Shown here one piece after another: positions 26,886-35,279 of a stretch of 64,000 nucleotides of DNA. Origin of the DNA: Duganella phyllosphaerae (GTDB taxonomy: Bacteria; Pseudomonadota; Gammaproteobacteria; Burkholderiales; Burkholderiaceae_D); the NCBI RefSeq assembly GCF_001758785.1, contig NZ_LROM01000152.1:124001-188000 (forward strand), written 5' to 3'. Numbering within the stretch: position 1 is the stretch's first letter; the number at the start of each line of letters is the position of its first letter. The translations under genes and the position numbers were made by a program. Under the pieces are notes generated by a model, which saw nothing but the letters and a program-made list of their open reading frames with translations, was not told where the DNA came from and ran no database searches.

Positions 26886-26913
26886 CTTCGGGGTCAGTGC
26901 CGACATTCGGACA
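26886..26913 (+). repeat. Left inverted repeat of the RAYT element
   Basis: Begins CTTCGGGGTCAGTGCCGAC and ends in GGACA. A shorter copy of its first bases (GCTTCGGGG) lies just outside at 26871-26879, perhaps a trace of an earlier end or of a neighbouring repeat. Confidence 0.85.
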
Positions 26914-26974
26914 TTTTTGAACTTTATTGATCTTGCATAGTCATCCTTCGTCACGGAAGGGTTAGCTTTGCATA

Positions 26975-27838
26975 ATGACCAGACCATTAAGAGTGCAGTA
27001 CGCGGGCGCCCTCTACCACGTCACCTCGCGCGGGGATCGCCGGGCAGCGATCTATCGCGACGACGTGGACCGTAGGGTGTGGCTTTCCATACTAGAACAG
27101 GTATGCCAACGCTACAACTTCGTCGTGTTGGGCTTCTGCCAGATGACCAACCATTACCACCTTGTTGTGGAAACCGTCGACGGCAACCTGGCGCAGGGCA
27201 TGCGGGTATTGAACGGCACCTATTCGCAGTATTTCAATCGCCGCCACGAGGTCGTGGGGCACGTCTTTCAGGGCCGTTACAAGGCGATACTCGTGCAGCG
27301 CGAATCATACCTGCTCGAGCTCACCCGGTATGTGATCCTTAACCCGCTGCGCGCCGGGGCTGTGGCATCGATCGAAGCATGGCCGTGGAGCAGCCATGGT
27401 TATCTCACCGGGAGCATGACAGCACCGCCATGGTTCGAGGCCGACGCCATTCTGGGGCACTTTGCCGCCGACCGCACCGAAGCTATAGCACTATATTGCC
27501 GCTTCGTGCTTGCAGGGATAGGGGCCGCCAGCCCACTGAAACAGACCAGGCATCAGCTGTTGCTGGGAGATGAACATTTCATCGCCCAAGCCTACGGCAA
27601 TCCGGCGTTCAACAACATGGTGGCAATAACGAAAGCCCAGCGACGCGCCACCCTGCTGTCTCTGGACGAATATTGCGCGGCCTATCCGCGTCGCGACGAA
27701 GCAATGGCGCGGGCATATTTTTCCACTGCTTACAGCATGCAGCAGATTGCGGCATTCTTTGGCGTGTCGTCAAAGACCGTCAGCCGTGCGGTCAGAAGCA
27801 TCGAGAAGGCCGAGCTTGTGTCCAAATGTCGGCACTGA
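26975..27838 (+). CDS. REP-associated tyrosine transposase (RAYT, Y1/IS200-like)
   Basis: A protein of 287 residues. The HUH nuclease core has MTNHYHLVVET (metal-binding His-x-His) and LELTRYVILNPLRAG, which contains the likely catalytic tyrosine; PLRVQYAGALYHVTSRGDRR is the typical N-terminus. The C-terminal region adds a helix-turn-helix (YSMQQIAAFFGVSSKTVSRAVR), common in this RAYT group. RAYTs are single-copy or low-copy domesticated relatives of IS200/IS605 transposases and are thought to spread short palindromic repeats. Its last codons and TGA stop (27836-27838) lie inside the right inverted repeat. The reading frame is intact. Confidence 0.92.
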   Translation: MTRPLRVQYAGALYHVTSRGDRRAAIYRDDVDRRVWLSILEQVCQRYNFVVLGFCQMTNHYHLVVETVDGNLAQGMRVLNGTYSQYFNRRHEVVGHVFQGRYKAILVQRESYLLELTRYVILNPLRAGAVASIEAWPWSSHGYLTGSMTAPPWFEADAILGHFAADRTEAIALYCRFVLAGIGAASPLKQTRHQLLLGDEHFIAQAYGNPAFNNMVAITKAQRRATLLSLDEYCAAYPRRDEAMARAYFSTAYSMQQIAAFFGVSSKTVSRAVRSIEKAELVSKCRH

Positions 27839-28648
27839 CCCCGAAGTGAAAAAAGTGGCCATGGCGGTGATGTCGCGGCCTACGCCGCGGTAGCCGATGA
27901 AGCGGCTCGCTTCGTCGAATACCGGTTCGCCGCTCACTTGCAGGTACTGGACGGCGCCGCTGTCGGCGGTGCGGCTGTAGATGAAATCGAGGAACGGCTT
28001 GCGGTCGGCGATGTTCGATTCGAGCTGCGCGCGTTCGGCCACGTCCCAGCCGCCGGTGTCGGCGCCCGAGAGGCCCACCATGTCGGCCACCGGGCCGTGA
28101 CAGTTCACCAGCTTGCCCTCGGCGTCCTGTTCCCAGTACCAGTCGGTGGACAGCTCGGCAAAGCGCTGGAAGCGCGCTTCGCTTTCGCGCAGCTGCGCGG
28201 TGCGTTCCAGAACCGTGAATTCGAGCTGCTGGTTGTAGCGGCGCAGCTTGCGGTGCAGCAGGCGTACTTCAAGCATGTTCTGGATGCGGGTTTCCACTTC
28301 CAGCAAGTCGAAGGGTTTGCCGATGAAGTCCTTGGCGCCCGCCTGCAGTGCGCGCAGCTTGTGGTTCGGCTGGGCCGTGACCACCAGCACCGGCACATAG
28401 CCATCCGGCTCGATGTCGTGCAGCGCCTTCAGGACCGCGAAACCGTCCATGCCCGGCATTTGCAAGTCGAGCAAAATCAGGTCGTAGTGATGCTCCAGGT
28501 GCAGGCCGGCGACCTGGAAAGGGTCCATGGTGCTGTGCACATTGGTATAGCCGGCGTTGGCCAGCATCTGCTCGAGCAGCATGACGTTGGCTTCCTGGTC
28601 GTCCACGATCAGGATCTGCGCGGCGCGGATGTCGGATGGATCTATCAT
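27770..28648 (-). CDS. Response regulator with PAS domain, 3' end replaced by RAYT sequence
   Basis: A protein of 292 residues. A receiver domain (about 10-125) has acidic IVDDQ, phospho-acceptor D61 (LILLDLQMPGMDG) and lysine in FIGKPF. A coiled coil (about 130-165) and a PAS domain (about 165-275, STDWYWEQDAEGKLV, IGYRGVGRDITA) follow. From there about 30 residues are encoded by the right end of the RAYT element in antisense. In relatives the 'GRDIT' motif is usually followed by an output or linker segment, so the protein is probably truncated; this is inferred. The ATG overlaps the stop of the kinase gene (ATGA), with GAGGAA upstream. Confidence 0.8.
   Translation of the reverse strand: MIDPSDIRAAQILIVDDQEANVMLLEQMLANAGYTNVHSTMDPFQVAGLHLEHHYDLILLDLQMPGMDGFAVLKALHDIEPDGYVPVLVVTAQPNHKLRALQAGAKDFIGKPFDLLEVETRIQNMLEVRLLHRKLRRYNQQLEFTVLERTAQLRESEARFQRFAELSTDWYWEQDAEGKLVNCHGPVADMVGLSGADTGGWDVAERAQLESNIADRKPFLDFIYSRTADSGAVQYLQVSGEPVFDEASRFIGYRGVGRDITAMATFFTSGSVPTFGHKLGLLDASDRTADGL
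27819..27846 (-). repeat. Right inverted repeat of the RAYT element
   Basis: The reverse complement of the left end, with one mismatch (T for C before GGACA). It encodes the last residues of the transposase (CRH and stop) on the plus strand. On the minus strand it supplies residues of the response-regulator read-through tail. Confidence 0.85.
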
Positions 28649-30363
28649 GATGCGGTTTCCTCGGTGGGTGTGTGCGGGCTGCCATGAACGGCGGCAAAGG
28701 CCAGCGCTTCGTCGAGTGCGCGCATGAACTGCGTGACATTGATCGGTTTGGTCAGGTACTGGAAGAAGCCCGCTTCCACACCTTTTTCGACGTCGCGCGC
28801 CATGGCGTTGGCCGACAGCGCCAGCACCGGGATATGCGCGGTCGCGGCATCTTCCTGCAAGATCTTCAGGCACCCGAAGCCGCTGATGCCGGGCAGGTTG
28901 ATGTCCATCAGGATCACGTCGGGCTGGTAGGTGCGCGCCAGTTCGATGCCGGCATAGCCGTCGATGGCCGTCAGCAGTTTCAGGTCGCTGCGGCGCAGCA
29001 CCAGCTGCTCCACCAGGTTCAGGTTGGCCGGATTGTCTTCGATGTACAGCAGGGTTTTGAGCGGCGCATCGGCGCCTTCGGCCACTGCAGGCGGCAGGTC
29101 GGTGGCTGCGATTTCCAGCACCGGCTCGACGCTGGCTGCGAGCTCGATCCAGAACGTGGTGCCCACGCCCACTTCGCTGAAGACGCCGATCACGCCGCCC
29201 ATCAATTCGGTCAGCTGCTTGGTCACCACCAGGCCGATGCCGGTACCCTCTTCCGCGCCCTCTTCCTGGCCCAGCCGGTTGAACGGCTGGAACAGCTGCT
29301 CGACCTGCTCGGCGTTCAGGCCGGCCCCGGTGTCGGTCACGCTCACGCGCACCCGGTCGCCTTCGGCATGGGTGCATTCGACGATCACCATGCCGCCACG
29401 GCGGTTGTACTTGATGGCGTTCGACAGCAAATTGATCATCACCTGTTTTACGCGGGTGCGGTCGGCATGCACGAAGAACGGCTCGCTCATGGCGGCAAAG
29501 AACAGCCGGATGCCGCGCTTTTCCGCTTGCGGCGCAATCAGCGACTGGCAATCCTTGAGTACTTCCGCCAGCCCCATCGACTCCTGCGACATGGTCACCT
29601 TGCCCGATTCGATCATGGCCAGGTCGAGAATCTCGTTGATCAGCTGGAGCAAATACCAGCCGCCCTTGAGGATCTGGTCGAGCGAGCGCTGTTGCGCGAC
29701 GGTCGGCGGCGGCTTGTCCGACGCCAGCAATTGGGCAAAGCCCAACACCGCGTTCAGCGGCGTGCGCAGCTCGTGGCTCATGGCCGACAAAAACTCGGAC
29801 TTGGCCAGGTTGGCCTTTTCGGCCAGCGCGCGCGCAGCTTCCAGCTCGACGTTGGTGTCCTGCAGCGCCAACTGCTGTTCGCGCAGGCGCTGGTCGAGCA
29901 ACGCCTGCTCGCGCTCGGCCTGTTTGCGGGCCGTATTGTCGGTACCCATCAGCAGGTAACCGATGACATTCTGGCCGGCGTCGCGCAGCGCGCTGACCGA
30001 CATGCTGGCCGGCAGCCGGCTGCCATCCTTGCGGATGAAGGTCATGTCATAGGTATCCTCGATCCCGCGCGAGGCCCGGAAAGTGAGCGCCTCGAAGCCT
30101 GGCTGGATCGTCACACCGGCCTCCAGGCTCAGGGCGGCAGCGCGTTCGACGTCTTCCAGCGGGTCGGCCAGTCCGGCCGGCGTGACGTGGTTGAGTACCT
30201 CGGCCGCGCTGTAGCCCAGCATGCGCTCGGCGCCGACGTTGAAGATCTGGATCACGCCATTGACGTCGGTGGCGATGCTGCAAAAATTGGCGCTGTTGTG
30301 GATCGCCGTTTGCAGCGCATCGGCCTCGAGCAACAGCTTCGCGACGGGCAGGCCGGCGTTCAT
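28645..30363 (-). CDS. Hybrid sensor histidine kinase (PAS-HisKA-HATPase-REC)
   Basis: A protein of 572 residues with no membrane helix, so it is cytoplasmic. An N-terminal PAS domain (about 15-145; FNVGAERMLGYSAAEVLNHV, TFIRKDGSRLPASMSVS) is followed by a coiled coil, then HisKA with phospho-acceptor H197 (SHELRTPLNAVLGF). An HATPase domain (VMINLLSNAIKY, DTGAGL, GTGIGLVVTKQL) and a C-terminal receiver (YIEDNPANL, DVILMDINLPG, YLTKPI) complete it. The start at 30363 follows a perfect AGGAGGTC site; a longer frame upstream lies inside the Crp gene. It overlaps both neighbours by 4 bases. Confidence 0.92.
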   Translation of the reverse strand: MNAGLPVAKLLLEADALQTAIHNSANFCSIATDVNGVIQIFNVGAERMLGYSAAEVLNHVTPAGLADPLEDVERAAALSLEAGVTIQPGFEALTFRASRGIEDTYDMTFIRKDGSRLPASMSVSALRDAGQNVIGYLLMGTDNTARKQAEREQALLDQRLREQQLALQDTNVELEAARALAEKANLAKSEFLSAMSHELRTPLNAVLGFAQLLASDKPPPTVAQQRSLDQILKGGWYLLQLINEILDLAMIESGKVTMSQESMGLAEVLKDCQSLIAPQAEKRGIRLFFAAMSEPFFVHADRTRVKQVMINLLSNAIKYNRRGGMVIVECTHAEGDRVRVSVTDTGAGLNAEQVEQLFQPFNRLGQEEGAEEGTGIGLVVTKQLTELMGGVIGVFSEVGVGTTFWIELAASVEPVLEIAATDLPPAVAEGADAPLKTLLYIEDNPANLNLVEQLVLRRSDLKLLTAIDGYAGIELARTYQPDVILMDINLPGISGFGCLKILQEDAATAHIPVLALSANAMARDVEKGVEAGFFQYLTKPINVTQFMRALDEALAFAAVHGSPHTPTEETAS

Positions 30364-31088
30364 TTGACCTCCTGGCGCTGGCGCACGTCCGACATCAGGC
30401 GGGCAAATTCTTTTTTGACCACTTCGTAGCACTCGCACACATCGCCCTCCAGGCCATGGCGGTCCAGCACCGAAATATGGCCGCGGCGGTTGCTGATATA
30501 ACCCTTGGCCTGCAGGCGGCCGGCCGCCACGGTCACGCCTTCGCGGCGCACACCCAGCATGTTGGCGATCAGTTCCTGGGTCATGGTGAGCTCACTGGTG
30601 GGTAATCGGTCGAGGGTCAGCAGCAGCCAGCGGCACAATTGCTGGTCCACCGTGTGGTGGCGGTTGCAGATCGCGGTTTGCGACATTTGCGTGAGCAGCG
30701 CCTGGGTGTAGCGCAGCAGCAGGCGCATCACCGGGCCGGCGCGGTTGAATTCTTCGAGCAGCAGGTGCGACTTGAGGCGATAGCCATGGCCGGCGGTCTG
30801 CACCACGGCGCGGCTGGGCGTGGTGTTGCCGCCCATGAACAGGGAAATGCCCAACATGCCCTCGTTACCCACGCCGGCGATTTCCGACGAGCTGCCGTTT
30901 TCCAGCACGTAATGCAGCGAGACGATCGACGACGTTGGAAAATAGACGTGGTTGATGGCGGCGCCGGACTCGTAGAGCACATCGCCCAGGCGCATCATGA
31001 TCGGATCCAGGTGCGGCGACAGCCGGTCGAACTCGGCGTCGAGCAGCGCCGCCAACAGGTGATTTTGATTGGGATTATTGAGACGCAT
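30360..31088 (-). CDS. Crp/Fnr-family transcription regulator
   Basis: A protein of 242 residues. The cyclic-nucleotide-binding-like barrel (about 25-140) has GDVLYESGAAINHVYFP and IAGVGNEGMLGISLFMGG, but lacks the residues that bind cAMP in true Crp and the cysteines of Fnr. The C-terminal winged helix (about 165-235) has LTMTQELIANMLGVRREGVTVAAGRLQ. This subgroup of effector-unknown regulators is common beside histidine kinases. It is the first gene of a three-gene unit; its TGA overlaps the kinase ATG. The kinase or receiver may control its activity, but that is inference. Confidence 0.88.
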   Translation of the reverse strand: MRLNNPNQNHLLAALLDAEFDRLSPHLDPIMMRLGDVLYESGAAINHVYFPTSSIVSLHYVLENGSSSEIAGVGNEGMLGISLFMGGNTTPSRAVVQTAGHGYRLKSHLLLEEFNRAGPVMRLLLRYTQALLTQMSQTAICNRHHTVDQQLCRWLLLTLDRLPTSELTMTQELIANMLGVRREGVTVAAGRLQAKGYISNRRGHISVLDRHGLEGDVCECYEVVKKEFARLMSDVRQRQEVK

Positions 31089-31219
31089 GTGACGGTCCTG
31101 GGTTCCAGTCGTTAACTAGATGGCTACTTGGACGGCTAACGATGACCGTCGCGCACAGTAACACACAATGCCTCACATCATGCGTGCCCCAAGGATTATC
31201 GACCTGTCAATGCGAGCTG

Positions 31220-33292
31220 TCACTGCGCCAGGTCGACCGCGTACAGCGCAAAGCCCTTGCCGCCGCCGTCATCCGGCTGCAATTCGGTCACGCCGCTCAA
31301 CCCCGCCTCCGCTGCCAGGGCTATCATGCCCGGCGCCGCGTGGAACACTACCGGCCCGGCCACCTGCACCGGCGCAAAGCGCCAACTGCGGGTGCTGCCG
31401 TTGGCCGCGCGCGTGAGGTTTTTGGTTTTCTGGATGTAGGCGATCAGCACATCGCGGCTGCTGTCGGGCGCGGCGATCACGGTCTGGCTGCCGTTCAACC
31501 CCGGGAAATTGCCGCCCCCGCTGGCGCGGTAGTTATTGGTCGCGACCAGGAACTGCTGGCCCGGCGTGACCGGCGCGCCCTGCCAGTTCAGCGCCACGAT
31601 GCGCTGGCCGACCGGCCGCGTGACGTCGATCTGGTAGCTGATGTCGGCGTTGGTAAGCATGTCGAAGTTATAGCCGGCCGCACCGGTGTTGATCAGCTCC
31701 TGCGGCGCGGTGGCGGCCGGATCGATGCGGTTGAAACGCTCGGCCGATTTTTCCAGCCAGGCCTTCAGGCCCGCGCCATCGACCTTGACCGCATGCAGCT
31801 CGTTCGGATACAGGTACAGGTCGGCGGCGTTGTTGAGCGCCAGCTCGCCCGGCTTGACATCGGTGTAGTCGCCCACGCCAGCAGCGCCGGTCTTGAACGG
31901 CGACGCCATCGACAGCACCGGCAGCGAGGCATACTGCGGCAAATTGGCCTGCACGTAATGGCGCACGTAGTCGGTCTGGGCCTGGTTCACCAGCTGTACC
32001 GCGCTCACATCGCCGACGTCGGCAAAATACGACGACATGCGGAAGTCGCTGCTGCCCACCGGCGTTTTCACGTAGCCGATGGTGGCCTCGTGCTCGGCCG
32101 CCACCAGCCTGGCCACGGCCGGATCGGCCTCGACGTAGCTACCGTCGGCGTTGCGGATGCTGCGCGCTTCCACCGTGGTGCGGGTTTTGTCGATGTTCCA
32201 GCGCTGGCCGTCGTAGGTCATATGCAGCGCGATCACGCCCAGGTGCTTGCCCCACAGGCTGGCCATCACGGTCGGCACGCCATGCACGGTGCCCTTCGCC
32301 TTGTCCACGCCGGGCAGATTGAATTGCGCGACCGTGCTGGTGGCGAGCGGGAACGGCAGGTGCGAGTGGCCGATCAGCATGGCGTCCACGCCCGGCACTT
32401 GCGCCAGGTAGTAGTTGGCGTTTTCCATCGCCGGCGTGTACGGCGCGCCGTCGATGCCGCCGTGCGACAGCGCCACGATCAGGTCCGCACCCTGGGCGCG
32501 CATGAGCGGAATGAATTTTTGCGCGGTCTCGCGCACGCCTTCGGCATAGACCTTGCCATCGAGCCAGCGCTTGTCCCACGCCAGGATCTCGGGCGGGGCG
32601 AAGCCGATGATGCCCACCTTGATGGTGGCGGTAACCGATTTGCCATCGGGGCCGGTGGCGCCAATTTGCCGGGTGAGGATGCTGTACGGCGCGAACAGCG
32701 GCTTGCCCGAGCGTTCGCTGACCACGTTGGCCAGCACGATCGGGAACTTCGGCCCGGCGCAGCGCGGTGCATCGGCCGGCACGCCGGCGACGTCGAAAGC
32801 GCTGCCGGTGACCTGGTTCAGGTACGGCAGGCCGTAGTTGAATTCGTGGTTGCCGATGCCGGCGCCGTCAAAGCCCAGCAAATCCATCGCCTTGTAAATG
32901 GCCGGCAGCTGGCCGCACTGCACCGGCGCGACCTTGGCCTGGTAGTCCGACAAGGCCGTGCCTTGCAGGGCGTCGCCGTTGTCGAGCAGCAGATTGTTCG
33001 GGTACTGGGCGCGCGCCTGGCGGATCAGCGTGGCGGTGCGTTCCAGTCCGATCGACGGCTCGGCTTTGAGCTTGTAATAGTCGTAGCTCAGCACATTGGC
33101 GTGCAGGTCGGTCGTTTCCAGCAGGGCCACGGTGGCCTGGGCGCCGGCCGGGGTGGCGCCCGGATTGGCCGCTATGGCGGCAGTTGCAGCCAGGCTGCCA
33201 GCGCCGGCCAGCAGCACGGTGGATAACAGGCGAAAACGGGGGGAAGGCGGCAGCAGCGGCATAAGTCGTCGGATCAGGGAAGATCGCAGCAT
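31220..33292 (-). CDS. cpdB: Periplasmic 2',3'-cyclic-nucleotide 2'-phosphodiesterase/3'-nucleotidase or 5'-nucleotidase
   Basis: A protein of 690 residues from ATG 33292 (MLRSSLIRRL); ATG 33316 would add 8 residues. A signal peptide (hydrophobic VLLAGAGSLAATAAIA) shows export. The metallophosphatase domain has LLETTDLHANVL, NGDALQGT, GIGNHEFNYG, LSHGGIDGA and GHSHLPFP. The C-terminal nucleotide-specificity domain has FLVATNNYRASGGGNFPG. These are the motifs of the CpdB/UshA/YfkN group, which salvages phosphate from extracellular nucleotides. CpdB is the closest by the N-terminal motif and size, but the exact substrate is not settled. The gene is read away from udk. Confidence 0.85.
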   Translation of the reverse strand: MLRSSLIRRLMPLLPPSPRFRLLSTVLLAGAGSLAATAAIAANPGATPAGAQATVALLETTDLHANVLSYDYYKLKAEPSIGLERTATLIRQARAQYPNNLLLDNGDALQGTALSDYQAKVAPVQCGQLPAIYKAMDLLGFDGAGIGNHEFNYGLPYLNQVTGSAFDVAGVPADAPRCAGPKFPIVLANVVSERSGKPLFAPYSILTRQIGATGPDGKSVTATIKVGIIGFAPPEILAWDKRWLDGKVYAEGVRETAQKFIPLMRAQGADLIVALSHGGIDGAPYTPAMENANYYLAQVPGVDAMLIGHSHLPFPLATSTVAQFNLPGVDKAKGTVHGVPTVMASLWGKHLGVIALHMTYDGQRWNIDKTRTTVEARSIRNADGSYVEADPAVARLVAAEHEATIGYVKTPVGSSDFRMSSYFADVGDVSAVQLVNQAQTDYVRHYVQANLPQYASLPVLSMASPFKTGAAGVGDYTDVKPGELALNNAADLYLYPNELHAVKVDGAGLKAWLEKSAERFNRIDPAATAPQELINTGAAGYNFDMLTNADISYQIDVTRPVGQRIVALNWQGAPVTPGQQFLVATNNYRASGGGNFPGLNGSQTVIAAPDSSRDVLIAYIQKTKNLTRAANGSTRSWRFAPVQVAGPVVFHAAPGMIALAAEAGLSGVTELQPDDGGGKGFALYAVDLAQ

Positions 33293-33455
33293 AGGATCGG
33301 GAACAGGATCGAGCATGATACGCAGCGATCCGGCGTGAATCAAGGCATTACAACGGGACGCAACGTTAATTCTTGTGCCATCCCGCGAATAATTGGCGCA
33401 ATCCGGCCCCATTGGTCCCTGTCGGTGAAGGCGCGGTTCCGGTATCATGCGGGGT

Positions 33456-34097
33456 ATGAACAATATCCCATTCCAACCGTTTATTATTGGTGTCGCAGGC
33501 GGTAGCGGCAGTGGCAAGTCCACCGTGTCCCAGCAAGTGCTGGCAGCCTTCGGCGCCGACATGGTCTCGGTGGTGATGCAGGACGATTACTACTGCGACC
33601 AGTCGCACCTGGCGCCCGAAGTGCGCCCCGAGCAAAATTACGACCATCCCAACGCGTTCGAGTGGCCGCTGCTGGTGCAGCACGTGCAGGCGCTGCGCCG
33701 CGGTGAATCGATCGAGATGCCAGAATACGACTTCACCCTGCACAACCGCTCGCAGCGCACGATTGCCGTCAAACCGGCGCCGGTGATCGTGATCGAAGGC
33801 CTGTTCGCCCTGTACGACGCCGACCTGCGCGACATGATGTCGCTGAAAATCTACGTCGATACCGCCTCCGACGTGCGCTTCATCCGCCGCATGCAGCGCG
33901 ATATCACCGAGCGTGGCCGCTCGGTCGAAAGCGTGGTCGTCCAGTACATGGACACGGTGCGCCCGATGCACAAGCAGTTCATCGAACCGACCAAGCGCAA
34001 CGCCGACGTGATTTTCCCGCACGGCGCCAACGGCCCGGCGATCGATGTCATCACGGCCAAGGTGGCCAGCGTGATCAAACAGCTCAAGATGTCCTGA
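33456..34097 (+). CDS. udk: Uridine kinase
   Basis: A protein of 213 residues that phosphorylates uridine and cytidine in pyrimidine salvage. P-loop GVAGGSGSGKST, then QDDYYCDQS, NYDHPNAFEWPLL, the MPEYDFTLHNR segment and VIVIEGLFAL; also RRMQRDITERGRS, the arginine-rich lid. All are typical of Udk. An ATG at 33447 would add three residues (MRG); neither start has a clear ribosome binding site, and 33456 is chosen because it fits family length. A short hairpin (GAAGT-TCGG-ACTTC, 34109-34122) lies after the stop but has no T-run. Confidence 0.92.
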   Translation: MNNIPFQPFIIGVAGGSGSGKSTVSQQVLAAFGADMVSVVMQDDYYCDQSHLAPEVRPEQNYDHPNAFEWPLLVQHVQALRRGESIEMPEYDFTLHNRSQRTIAVKPAPVIVIEGLFALYDADLRDMMSLKIYVDTASDVRFIRRMQRDITERGRSVESVVVQYMDTVRPMHKQFIEPTKRNADVIFPHGANGPAIDVITAKVASVIKQLKMS

Positions 34098-34129
34098 TCA
34101 GCAAGAACGAAGTTCGGACTTCCATAGCG

Positions 34130-34135
34130 TATAAT
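34130..34135 (+). promoter_or_regulatory. Candidate -10 box upstream of prfB
   Basis: A perfect TATAAT 36 bases before the prfB ATG. No convincing -35 hexamer is seen at 16-18 bases upstream. Confidence 0.35.
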
Positions 34136-34171
34136 CTGGGGTTTGATTTCGCCCTTAGAGAAGAAGAAAAC

Positions 34172-35276
34172 ATGGAAGCCGAACGCATCAACTCCCTCTC
34201 CGCCCTGCTCGCCGATCTGACTTCGCGCGAAGCCGAACTTCGGAGGTATCTTTGACTTCGATAAAAAGTCAGAGAAGCTCGAACAAGTAAACGAAGAAAT
34301 GGAAGACCCGACGATCTGGAACGACCCTAAAAAGGCGCAGGATCTCGGCAAGGAAAAAAAATCGCTGGAAGCCATCGTCTCGGCGCTGACCAAGGCCGAC
34401 ACCGACCTCAAGGACATGGCCGACCTGTTCGCCATGGCCAAGGAAGAAGGCGACGACGACACGCTCGAAGCGCTGATCGTCGACGCCGAAGCCGTGCGCG
34501 TGGTCATCGAGAGCATGGAATTCCGCCGGATGTTCAACAATCCGATGGACCCGAACAACTGCTTCATCGACATCCAGGCCGGCGCCGGCGGTACCGAAGC
34601 GCAGGACTGGGCCTCGATGCTGCTGCGCCAGTACGTGCGCTATTGCGACCGCAAAGGCTTCAAGGTCGAGGTGATGGAACAGTCCGACGGCGAGGTAGCC
34701 GGCATCAAGACCGCCACCATCAAGGTTGAAGGCGAATACGCCTACGGCTTCCTGCGCACCGAAACCGGCGTGCACCGCCTGGTGCGCAAGTCGCCGTTCG
34801 ACTCGGCCAACGGCCGCCACACGTCGTTTACGTCGCTGTTCGTATACCCGGAAGTCGATGACTCGATCGATATCGAGATCAACCCGGCCGACCTGCGCAT
34901 TGATACCTATCGTGCGTCCGGCGCCGGTGGTCAGCACATCAACAAGACCGATTCCGCCGTGCGTCTTACCCACGCACCATCGGGCATCGTGGTGCAGTGC
35001 CAGAACGACCGTTCGCAGCACCGCAACAAGGCCGAAGCGATGGAAATGCTGAAGGCCAAGCTGTACGAAATGGAACTGCGCAAGCGCATGAGCGAGCAGC
35101 AGAAACTGGAAGACTCCAAGACCGACGTCGGCTGGGGCCACCAGATCCGTTCGTACGTGCTGGACCAGTCGCGCATCAAGGACTTGCGCACCAACTTCGA
35201 GACCGGCAACACCAAGGCGGTGCTCGACGGTGAACTGGACGACTTCATCTCGGCTTCGCTCAAACAAGGCGTATAA
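34172..35276 (+). CDS. prfB: Peptide chain release factor 2 (programmed +1 frameshift)
   Basis: Two frames joined by frameshift: codons 1-27 at 34172-34252, an in-frame TGA at 34253-34255, then +1 continuation from 34254 to 35276, for a product of 367 residues, the family's normal length. The first frame ends ELRRYL and the second begins DFDKKSEKLEQ, exactly as in other RF2 proteins. The GGQ motif (GAGGQHINKTDS) and the stop-recognition SPF motif (RKSPFDSANG) are intact. RF2 ends translation at UGA and UAA. Low RF2 makes the ribosome slip at the internal UGA, so the protein regulates itself. A HAD gene follows by 3 bases. Confidence 0.97.
34241..34256 (+). promoter_or_regulatory. prfB: prfB programmed frameshift site
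   Basis: CGGAGGTATCTTTGAC: a Shine-Dalgarno-like GGAGG three bases before the slippery CTT-T and the TGA stop followed by C, a poor termination context. This is the conserved autoregulatory site of bacterial RF2. Confidence 0.95.
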
Positions 35277-35279
35277 CTC

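Larger units (their letters stand above)
26886..27846 (+). mobile_element. RAYT transposase element bounded by 28-bp inverted repeats
   Basis: A 961-base unit with inverted copies of a 28-base sequence at its ends and one transposase gene inside. The ends match at 27 of 28 positions. No target-site duplication is seen, as expected for HUH (Y1) transposases. The right end contains the stop codon of the transposase. The unit lies between the aldo/keto reductase and the 3' end of the response-regulator gene, whose frame runs into it. Confidence 0.75.

Noticed and set aside
31142..33226. A 694-codon plus-strand open frame opposite the cyclic nucleotide phosphodiesterase gene
   Set aside because: It is antisense to a protein with complete family motifs and a signal peptide. 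Its translation is rich in His, Arg, Ala and Gly with no known motif, the usual shadow in GC-rich DNA.
34253..34255. In-frame TGA in prfB as a nonsense mutation
   Set aside because: The context is the conserved RF2 frameshift site, and the +1 frame restores a full-length protein.
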